From positions 1 through 8,334 of the forward strand of contig JAJPXI010000043.1 in NCBI GenBank assembly GCA_021205585.1: DNA of 8,334 nt, given 5' to 3'. Made by a program: the position numbers and the translations under genes. Under the pieces are notes generated by a model. That model did no database searches, had not been told where the DNA came from, and saw only the letters and a program-made list of their open reading frames with translations. The number at the start of each line of letters is the position of its first letter. The first letter of the stretch is position 1. This document shows, piece after piece, positions 1-5,210 of the stretch. Source of the stretch: Oscillospiraceae bacterium (GTDB lineage Bacteria > Bacillota > Clostridia > Oscillospirales > Oscillospiraceae).

Positions 1-10
1 GGCGCGGGCA

Positions 11-25
11 TACCCCTTGAGGGTA
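11..25. repeat. Short inverted repeat 1 of the structured block
   Basis: Arms TACCC and GGGTA are separated by CTTGA. On its own this is weak. It is listed because it heads a run of stronger hairpins. Confidence 0.35.
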
Positions 26-45
26 ATACTGTTCGCCGCCGTCAC

Positions 46-66
46 CCGGCCAGCACAGCTGGCCGG
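46..66. repeat. Inverted repeat 2 (8-bp arms)
   Basis: Arms CCGGCCAG and CTGGCCGG are perfectly complementary, with a 5-nt loop (CACAG). No T-tract follows on either strand, so it does not read as an intrinsic terminator. Confidence 0.6.
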
Positions 67-75
67 CCTACGCTA

Positions 76-98
76 CAAATGTGCCCCCGGCACATTTG
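76..98. repeat. Inverted repeat 3 (10-bp arms)
   Basis: Arms CAAATGTGCC and GGCACATTTG are perfectly complementary around a CCC loop. This is the strongest hairpin in the block. It lacks a terminal T-tract, which fits an extragenic palindromic element better than a terminator. Confidence 0.75.
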
Positions 99-135
99 CT
101 TCACGCTGCGGTTTCAAACTTTTGCAACGCACTTT

Positions 136-154
136 TGGCGGAAAAGTTCCGCCA
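136..154. repeat. Inverted repeat 4 (8-bp arms)
   Basis: Arms TGGCGGAA and TTCCGCCA are perfectly complementary, with an AAG loop. Like its neighbours it has no adjacent T-tract. Confidence 0.65.
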
Positions 155-363
155 GACGCCGCAGACGCATTTAATCAGTGCTTCCTTATTTTCCTTTTCC
201 CTTTCTGCGTTGTCATATGATGTGCCCCCCGTAGGAGAGGAGGCCGGAGGATACGGAAATCACCCACAGGAAAGGCGGGCAGCTCGGCCGTTCGCTTTTC
301 CCATGACCCATTCAATCTTGCCGCTGTGTGTGCGCCGCCGTGATGGAAATGGAACGAAACGCA

Positions 364-396
364 ACTGCGGCTGTAAAAAATCACAATCGCCGCAGT
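364..396 (-). other. Inverted repeat across the 3' end of the short-chain dehydrogenase gene
   Basis: Arms ACTGCGGC (364-371) and GCCGCAGT (389-396) are perfectly complementary with a 17-nt loop. The loop includes the TGA stop (383-381) and a run of six T on the minus strand. It may act as a weak terminator or a 3'-end stabilising hairpin for the gpsA unit. The T-run lies in the loop, not after the stem, so it is not a canonical intrinsic terminator. Confidence 0.35.
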
Positions 397-1145
397 GCGT
401 CTACCAGGGGCACCATAATGGCGTGGGGGATATATTTGGCCGCCAGCCGGTGCAGGGCGCACACCGGGCCGGGGGTGGACACCCACAGGTTCAGCCGGCT
501 GTCCGCCATGGCCCACTTCACCACGGTTTCCGCCCTGGAGGCCAGGGGGAAGTGGCGGAAGCTGCGGCCGGAGGCGGAGGCGGCGGAGATAAACTCGGTA
601 TTTTTCACCCAGTAGGGGCAAACGGCGGTGACGTGGACACCGCTGCCCAGCATCTCATAGTGCAGGGCCTTGGTGTAGCTGAGCAGGAAGGCTTTTGTGG
701 CGGCGTAGACATTCAGCCCCGGCATGGGCTGGAATCCGGCTGTGGAGCACACCTCCAGCACCCGGCTGCCCCGGCCCAGGTAGGGCAGGGCCGCCGCCGT
801 CACGTCCACCGCCGCCCGGCAGTTCAGCTCGATCATGGCGTCGTTGTCCCCGTCGGAGATGCCGGCGGTCTTGCCCATGCGGCCCATCCCGGCGGCGTTG
901 ACCAGCACGGAGATATGGGGCCGCTCCCGCTCCAGCAGGGCTCTCAGGGCCTCCACGCTCTCCCGCCGCGTCAAATCCATGGGCAGGGGCCGGACGGGGC
1001 AGGGCAGTTCCCCGGCCAGCTGGAGCAGCCGCTCCTCCCGCCGGGCGACGGCCCAGATTTCCTCCACAGCGCCCTCCTTGGCCACCCGGCGGGCAAATTC
1101 CCGCCCCAGGCCGCTGGACGCGCCGGTGATTAGCACGATGTTCAA
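381..1145 (-). CDS. Short-chain dehydrogenase/reductase (SDR family)
   Basis: The 254-residue product is a classical SDR oxidoreductase expected in the cytoplasm; its substrate is unknown. Visible motifs are the Rossmann cofactor loop TGASSGLG (residues 7-14), NAAG (83-86), the structural Asn at 108, the catalytic Ser at 134, and YxxxK with Tyr147 and Lys151. The usual PG after the active site is replaced by PY (CPYWVKNTEF, residues 176-185). An arginine at residue 36 (VARREE) hints at NADPH preference, which is inference. The start is TTG at 1145: it gives the expected LNIVLITGAS N-terminus and sits 5 nt after AAGGGGGAG (1159-1151). The frame is open further upstream, but that extension reads the preceding gene out of frame. 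It lies 29 nt after the membrane glycosyltransferase and is probably last in the gpsA transcript, so a lipid or isoprenoid-linked substrate is possible but unproven. Confidence 0.9.
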   Translation of the reverse strand: MNIVLITGASSGLGREFARRVAKEGAVEEIWAVARREERLLQLAGELPCPVRPLPMDLTRRESVEALRALLERERPHISVLVNAAGMGRMGKTAGISDGDNDAMIELNCRAAVDVTAAALPYLGRGSRVLEVCSTAGFQPMPGLNVYAATKAFLLSYTKALHYEMLGSGVHVTAVCPYWVKNTEFISAASASGRSFRHFPLASRAETVVKWAMADSRLNLWVSTPGPVCALHRLAAKYIPHAIMVPLVDALRRL

Positions 1146-1150
1146 GCCAT

Positions 1151-1159
1151 CTCCCCCTT
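1151..1159 (-). promoter_or_regulatory. Ribosome binding site deciding the TTG start of the SDR gene
   Basis: AAGGGGGAG on the minus strand is followed by ATGGC and then TTG. The ATG touching this site opens a frame of only two codons (ATG GCT TGA), so the in-frame TTG five bases after the site is the likely SDR start. Confidence 0.7.
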
Positions 1160-1174
1160 TCTTTCCGCCAAACC

Positions 1175-2524
1175 TCACCACACCTGCCAGCGCAGGACAA
1201 AGGCGCACAGGTAGAGAAAGCTCAGGCAGCCGAAAATTACGCTCAGGCACACATCCGCCCGCCGCCGCCGGGTGACCAGGGACATGGACAGGCTGACGGG
1301 AATCAGACCCAGCAGATAGCGGGGGCCGCTGAGCAGCCAGGTTGCGCCGATGGCCACGAAGAAATAGGCCAGGAACCAGGCGGTGTAGCTGGCCCGCAGG
1401 CGCCGAACCGCCAGCAATATCAGCGCCAGCGCTCCAAAGCAGGCCAGCAGGTTGGGCAGCCACAGGCCCAGGGCGGTGTGGGTTTTCTCCGGCAGATAGC
1501 TGAGAAACCGCTCCAGCTGGTAGCAGGCCGTATTGAAAAACAGGCCGAAGCCCTGGCTCCAGTAGGATTTTTCATACACCATGAACTGAAAAAAGTTGCC
1601 GGAAACGGCGTAATTGATGCAGCAGTAGGCTCCGAAGCCCGCCGGAAGCTCCAGCATCAGCAGTCCCCGGCAAAGGGTTTTCCTGCCCCCCTGGCTCCTG
1701 GCCCGCGCCAGCTCGAACAGCAGGGGCACCAGCAAACTCAGACCGGTGGAGCGGGTGAAGCAGGCCAGCGCCCCGAACAGGCACCCCGCGCCCCACCGTC
1801 CCGTCCGGGCGAAGTACAGACAGCAGGCGCACAGCAGGACAAACAGCCCGTCGCTCATGGGGGCCACGAAGAAAAAGACGCCGGGCAGCAGGCACAGCCA
1901 CCGCACCGCCCGCAACGCGTCCCGGTGGGGCATATCCAGCCGGGCCAGGCGGTAGAGCATACCGCCCGCCCCGGCGAAACACAGGGCGGAGGCCAGCAGC
2001 CCGGCGTACAAATCATAGCCGGTCAAACAGGTCAGCAGCCGCACCAGGATGGGGTAGCCCGGCAAAAACACCAGCTGCACCACCCGGCGCTCCTCCCCCT
2101 GGGAGAGATACCAGTCCCTGGAGATGTCCAGATAGTGCTCGCTGTCGGTGCAGCGCCAGAACTCCAGGGCGTCGGGCAGGGCCATGGAATAGCCGAACGC
2201 GCCCCGCAGGAGATAGACCAGCAGGAGCACCCCCAGGTCGATTCCCAGAAAGGCGAGAAAAATTTTGCCCTCCATCCAGCGCGGTGTCCCCTCCCGCACC
2301 GGCGGCCGGGCAGGCAGGGCCTGGGGGACGTTCCAGAAGTCCATCCACCGGGGGATGAAGCGCAGGCACACGGCGGTGAACAGCCCCGCGCTCAACAGGG
2401 AGGAAACCCGCCCCGGCCAGGTGGCGTCCGGGTGCTGAAGCCACCAGAATATAAACAGCACCGCCGCCGCCAGCACTCCCAGGGCCGAAATCCGTCCCTC
2501 CGGCTTACGCAGCCATATTCTCAT
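1175..2524 (-). CDS. Polytopic membrane glycosyltransferase, GT-C / PIG-V-like
   Basis: The 449-residue protein has about ten hydrophobic segments, roughly 13-29, 43-58, 88-107, 172-190, 207-235, 245-270, 286-304, 355-373, 380-417 (probably two) and 427-445. It resembles GT-C enzymes of the PIG-V/mannosyltransferase type, which transfer sugars from polyprenyl-phosphate donors on the outer face of the membrane. Supporting signs are WRCTDSEHYLDI (123-134), a variant of the acidic WDSxHY motif in the first large loop; PGYPIL (155-160); APMSDGLFVLL (221-231), like the SE-containing helix of the family; FTRSTGL (256-262); and SGPRYLL (399-405) near the C-terminus. The ATG start has GGGAG 9 nt upstream. 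The gene begins 21 nt after gpsA and is followed 29 nt later by the SDR gene, so all three are probably cotranscribed. Donor and acceptor cannot be read from the sequence. It could instead be an uncharacterised GT-C-fold transferase with another substrate. Confidence 0.75.
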   Translation of the reverse strand: MRIWLRKPEGRISALGVLAAAVLFIFWWLQHPDATWPGRVSSLLSAGLFTAVCLRFIPRWMDFWNVPQALPARPPVREGTPRWMEGKIFLAFLGIDLGVLLLVYLLRGAFGYSMALPDALEFWRCTDSEHYLDISRDWYLSQGEERRVVQLVFLPGYPILVRLLTCLTGYDLYAGLLASALCFAGAGGMLYRLARLDMPHRDALRAVRWLCLLPGVFFFVAPMSDGLFVLLCACCLYFARTGRWGAGCLFGALACFTRSTGLSLLVPLLFELARARSQGGRKTLCRGLLMLELPAGFGAYCCINYAVSGNFFQFMVYEKSYWSQGFGLFFNTACYQLERFLSYLPEKTHTALGLWLPNLLACFGALALILLAVRRLRASYTAWFLAYFFVAIGATWLLSGPRYLLGLIPVSLSMSLVTRRRRADVCLSVIFGCLSFLYLCAFVLRWQVW

Positions 2525-2545
2525 TCTGCCGCGCTCCCGGCGGGT

Positions 2546-3577
2546 TTACCGCCCGCCCTCCGGCGGGTGGGGCAGCTCCGTTTTCCGCTCCCGGCCCATC
2601 AGGGCCAGCACCGCCTCCCTGGGGCCGGTTCTCTGGTGGATCACGTCGTCCATCGCCGTCACGATGGGCATCTCCACTTTGTACTTTTCCGCCAGCTCCA
2701 CGGCGGCCGGGAGGGCGTGCAGCCCCTCCACCACCATGCCCACCTGCTCCGCCGCCTGCTCCGGGGAGAGGCCCTGGCCGATGAGATAGCCCGCCTTATT
2801 GTTGCGGCTGTGGGCACTGGTGGCGGTGACGATCAGATCCCCGATGCCGGACAGGCCGTAAAAGGTCTGCTCCAGGCAGCCCATGGCCCGGCCCAGCCGG
2901 GCGATTTCCGCCATCCCCCTTGTAATCAAGGCGGCGCGGGTGTTGTCCCCGTAGCCCAGGCCGGCGCAGATGCCGGCGGCCAGGGCCATCACGTTCTTCA
3001 GCGCCCCGCACAGTTCCACGCCCAGCACGTCCACGTTGGTGTACACCCGCAGGCAGGTGTTGTCAAAGGCGGCCTGCACCCGCCGGGCCGCCTCCAAATC
3101 CCCGCAGGCGGCCACGATGGCGGAGGGCATCCCCACCGCCACCTCCTCCGCGTGGGTGGGGCCGGACAGGGCCACCAGCCTGACTCGGCTGTGCCGGCCC
3201 GTTTTGTCCAGCTCGGAGCGGATCACCTGGGTCATGGTATACAGGGTGCCGGTTTCCATCCCTTTGGCCACGTCTACGATGAGCTGGCCGTCGGGGATCC
3301 AGGCGGCGGCGGCGGCGGCAGTGCCCCTGACAAATGCGGAGGGAACGGCGAAGAGAAGAAGCTCCTTCCCTTCGCACACCACCCGCAGCTGCTTTGTAAA
3401 TCCCATCTGGGGGGAGACGGCCATGCCAGGTAGATTGGGGTGTTTGCGCGTGGCCGAAAGGCCGTCGATTTCCTCCCCCAGGGCCGACCACACCGTCACC
3501 TGATGGCCCCCCTCCTGCAGTGCCTGCGCCAGGGCCATTCCCCAGGTTCCAGCGCCTAATATTCCTATTTTAGACAT
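2546..3577 (-). CDS. gpsA: Glycerol-3-phosphate dehydrogenase [NAD(P)+]
   Basis: This enzyme reduces dihydroxyacetone phosphate to sn-glycerol 3-phosphate, the backbone precursor for membrane phospholipids. The 343-residue length is normal for GpsA. Visible features are the N-terminal Rossmann motif GAGTWG (8-13), KHPNLPG (45-51), VAKG with Lys106, LSGPTHAEEVAVG (137-149), GALKN with the predicted catalytic Lys194, GYGDNTRAALITRG (208-221), and GLSGIGDLIVT (241-251) followed by SRNN (257-260). The ATG at 3577 was chosen because it begins MSKIGILGAG and has GAGGGGG just upstream (3588-3582). An ATG 30 bases earlier would add a non-conserved leader (MGENLKRGGN) without a suitably spaced site. 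It is the first gene after the promoter near 3769 and precedes the glycosyltransferase by 21 nt. The commonly seen neighbours plsY and der are absent from this window. Confidence 0.97.
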   Translation of the reverse strand: MSKIGILGAGTWGMALAQALQEGGHQVTVWSALGEEIDGLSATRKHPNLPGMAVSPQMGFTKQLRVVCEGKELLLFAVPSAFVRGTAAAAAAWIPDGQLIVDVAKGMETGTLYTMTQVIRSELDKTGRHSRVRLVALSGPTHAEEVAVGMPSAIVAACGDLEAARRVQAAFDNTCLRVYTNVDVLGVELCGALKNVMALAAGICAGLGYGDNTRAALITRGMAEIARLGRAMGCLEQTFYGLSGIGDLIVTATSAHSRNNKAGYLIGQGLSPEQAAEQVGMVVEGLHALPAAVELAEKYKVEMPIVTAMDDVIHQRTGPREAVLALMGRERKTELPHPPEGGR

Positions 3578-3763
3578 ATTTCCCCCTCGTTTCAAATTTT
3601 CTCCCATCCTAACCTATGCCGCGAAAGCTCCATTAAGGCAAAACCGCGCAGAGCGGCAAGAGTGAATTGCGCGTCAAATTTCTGTCAGGACAGGGCGCAA
3701 AATCCCTCGCCATCCGCACTTGCCGATCGTCCTTTTCCCGCGATTTCCACTTATGGATAAGCA
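3578..3763 (-). other. Leader of the gpsA transcript
   Basis: About 185 nt separate the predicted transcription start from the gpsA start codon, which is long for a bacterial 5' leader. It contains a nested stem-loop: TTGCGC (3667-3672) pairs with GCGCAA (3695-3700), enclosing the near-palindrome CTGTC-AG-GACAG (3682-3693). It also contains a short GC stem, CCGC (3644-3647) with GCGG (3653-3656), followed by TTTT on the minus strand, like a weak terminator. No known riboswitch or T-box signature was recognised. A 26-codon frame without a good ribosome binding site runs from 3713 to 3633. Confidence 0.4.
3750..3761 (-). promoter_or_regulatory. Palindrome at the predicted gpsA start point, possible operator
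   Basis: CTTAT and ATAAG flank a 2-bp centre, directly downstream of the -10 box and at or just after the predicted first transcribed base. A repressor site in this position would block initiation. The arms are only 5 bp and AT-rich, so chance is not excluded. Confidence 0.35.
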
Positions 3764-3768
3764 AAAGT

Positions 3769-3797
3769 ATTATATCATGATTCCCTGCGATTGAAAA
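3769..3797 (-). promoter_or_regulatory. Sigma-A-type promoter for the gpsA unit
   Basis: On the minus strand a perfect TATAAT (3774-3769) lies 17 nt downstream of TTTTCA (3797-3792), which matches TTGACA at 4 of 6 positions. It sits between the terminator of the upstream gamma-glutamyl operon and gpsA, where a new promoter is expected. Transcription should begin near 3762. Confidence 0.7.
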
Positions 3798-3859
3798 GGC
3801 TTTTCCCTGGAATGTTCACGCAATCCATATACATTCCTTCAGATCGATAAAATTGCCGC

Positions 3860-3906
3860 AAAAATCCCCCCTGACGGCACATTTTCATTGCCATCGGAGG
3901 GGATTT
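3860..3906 (-). terminator. Intrinsic terminator of the gamma-glutamyl operon
   Basis: On the minus strand, bases 3906-3889 pair with 3879-3862 over 18 positions, with one mismatch and two G-U pairs, around a 9-nt loop. The minus-strand RNA ends in UUUUU (3864-3860). It begins only 8 nt after the stop codon of the GshA-type ligase, so it closes that operon and separates it from the gpsA promoter. Confidence 0.9.
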
Positions 3907-3914
3907 CCTCTTTG

Positions 3915-5201
3915 TTATTCCGGACAGGCGCCCACCGTATCCCGTCCCAGGCCCTTCGCCCAGGCCAGGCCCTTTTGGACGAAGCCGCCGGAGAAACGGC
4001 TGCGCACCTGCCAGGCGTAGCGGGTTTCCGGGCGCAGCAGCTTTGCCTCCTGAAAGTCCAGGTTCTGCTGTACCTGGGGCGGAAAACCGGCGTAAAATTC
4101 CCGCATCCGGGCCAGCACCCGCAGGCCGGCCTGCTCGATGGAGTACAGGCCGCCGTCGGGGGCGGTCAGGTTGACCGTCCGCAGGTCGTAGTGGGCGGCG
4201 TTCTTGAAGTTCTGTGCCGCCTGCACCTGCTCCGCCGGGGGGAAGGGCTCCTCCGGCGCGGCGGCCAACCACACCAGCAGCAGCTGGGCGAAGGCCACGT
4301 CCCGCCCGTCCACCCCCAGGGGGGCCAGGGGGTTCAGGTCGAACATCCGCAGCTCGATATGGCTGATGCCCCGCTTCAGCGCCTCCAGGGTGTTTTCCCC
4401 TTTCGGCTTAAGCCGCACGGGGTAGTACAGCTCCGACGCCGCCCGGAGCAGCCCCCCGTCCACATATCGCTGGATGGAGGCCCCGTAGGCCCGGGGCGAG
4501 GTATAGTCCAAAATGGGGGTGAAGCTGTTCCAGTAGCCCAGCTCGCTGCACCGCACCGAGCCCAGGCCCATGAACACGTCCCCGCCCAGCGCCCCCCGCT
4601 CCGCGAAGGAGCTGTCCAGCAGGGGGGATGCGGCGGTCAGGGCGGTCAGCACCCAGCCGGTTCGGGCGGCCTTGGCCGCCAAATCCAGATACAGCCGATC
4701 CTTATACTCCTGAAAGCTGTCCCCGCCGGTCAGGGCAAAGTCCGCCCGGAGCAGCTCCTGCCCGAAGGAGAAGTTCACATGGATGCCGGAAAAGGTCATC
4801 TTATAGCGCCCGTAGCGCCGGGAGAGGTACTCCCGGTAGGCTGTCTTTTCCGCCTGCGGGCCGGAAAAGCGGGCGATGGGAATATCCTCCTCCCCCCGGA
4901 TGTACGGAGGGCTGGAGAAGGGCCACAGGTATTCCGGCCGGGGCTGCCGGGCCAGCCGCTCCCGGAGCAGCCGGTCATAGGTCGCCAGGCTGTCCAGGGT
5001 CTGGGGAATGCCGGCGCACACCGGCGTGTTGATTTCGGTCTGGTTTTCGCAGAAGTCCCGGACGATATTGGGCTCCTCCGGGAGGGGGTGGGGGGTCTGG
5101 CTGAAAAAACCGTCCCTGTCCACCCGCAGGCTCTCCCGCTCCAGGCCGAATTCCCCCTGGAGCAGCAGGGCGCGCACAGTGGGGTCATTTGCGTGCAGCA
5201 T
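3915..5201 (-). CDS. gshA: Glutamate-cysteine ligase, GshA type
   Basis: The predicted reaction is ATP-dependent joining of L-cysteine to the gamma-carboxyl of L-glutamate, the first step of glutathione synthesis, in the cytoplasm. Family signs are GEFGLERESLRVDRDG (16-31), TPHP (36-39), RDFCENQTEINTP (48-60), EYLWPFSSPP (90-99), MTFSGIHVNFSF (135-146), SELGYWNS (219-226) and IELRMFDLNP (282-291). These include the glutamates that bind metal and ATP in this fold. The 428 residues fit a ligase domain alone. E. coli GshA is longer (518 residues), and the fused GshF type continues into an ATP-grasp glutathione synthetase domain that is absent here. The ATG start has GAGGAA overlapping the stop codon of the preceding PLP-enzyme gene, and the spacer is 9 nt, so translation is probably coupled. 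It is last in the operon. A second, unlike ligase lies two genes upstream. Confidence 0.9.
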   Translation of the reverse strand: MLHANDPTVRALLLQGEFGLERESLRVDRDGFFSQTPHPLPEEPNIVRDFCENQTEINTPVCAGIPQTLDSLATYDRLLRERLARQPRPEYLWPFSSPPYIRGEEDIPIARFSGPQAEKTAYREYLSRRYGRYKMTFSGIHVNFSFGQELLRADFALTGGDSFQEYKDRLYLDLAAKAARTGWVLTALTAASPLLDSSFAERGALGGDVFMGLGSVRCSELGYWNSFTPILDYTSPRAYGASIQRYVDGGLLRAASELYYPVRLKPKGENTLEALKRGISHIELRMFDLNPLAPLGVDGRDVAFAQLLLVWLAAAPEEPFPPAEQVQAAQNFKNAAHYDLRTVNLTAPDGGLYSIEQAGLRVLARMREFYAGFPPQVQQNLDFQEAKLLRPETRYAWQVRSRFSGGFVQKGLAWAKGLGRDTVGACPE

Positions 5202-5210
5202 GGCGGTTCC

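Larger units (their letters stand above)
1..380. other. Intergenic region with structured repeat-like block, no gene
   Basis: No convincing gene was found here. The first 155 bases hold four inverted repeats one after another (11-25, 46-66, 76-98, 136-154). The stretch from about 155 to 220 is purine-rich on the minus strand (AAAGGGAAAAGGAAAATAAGG). Bases 220-363 show no recognisable signal. The longest minus-strand frame (175-621) mostly overlaps the short-chain dehydrogenase in another frame and looks like a shadow. The density of palindromes suggests an extragenic repeat of the kind found in many copies in some genomes, but copy number cannot be judged from one window. Confidence 0.55.

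Noticed and set aside
269..301. Imperfect 9-bp inverted repeat GGAAAGGCG / CGCTTTTCC
   Set aside because: It pairs fully only as plus-strand RNA with a G-U pair, no T-tract follows, and no plus-strand gene exists to use it.
175..621. A 148-codon minus-strand frame ending in a Lys/Arg-rich tail
   Set aside because: It mostly overlaps the SDR gene in another frame, and its tail comes from the purine-rich repeat block. No motif or good start was seen.
81..1133. A 350-codon plus-strand frame crossing the repeat block and the SDR gene
   Set aside because: Its second half is the antisense of the SDR gene and its first half crosses hairpins. It has no motifs.
1146..1463. An N-terminal extension of the SDR frame of 106 codons
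   Set aside because: It overlaps the C-terminal part of the membrane glycosyltransferase in another frame and does not resemble an SDR. The conserved fold begins at the TTG at 1145.
2541..2575. GC-rich inverted repeats around the gpsA stop codon
   Set aside because: They are short, overlap coding sequence, have no T-tract, and occur where GC-rich composition produces such pairs by chance.
1478..3433. A 651-codon open frame on the plus strand
   Set aside because: It is rich in Pro, Gln, Gly and His, lies antisense to gpsA and the glycosyltransferase gene, has no domain-like motif, and is a typical GC-rich shadow.
3578..3607. An upstream ATG for gpsA adding MGENLKRGGN
   Set aside because: The ribosome binding site GAGGGGG is placed for the inner ATG, and GpsA proteins start just before the GxGxxG loop.
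3778..3831. A 17-codon minus-strand frame (MDCVNIPGK...) with AAGGA in front, just after the operon terminator
   Set aside because: It lies upstream of the gpsA start point and overlaps the promoter, so no visible transcript would carry it. It is very short, with no conservation evidence available.
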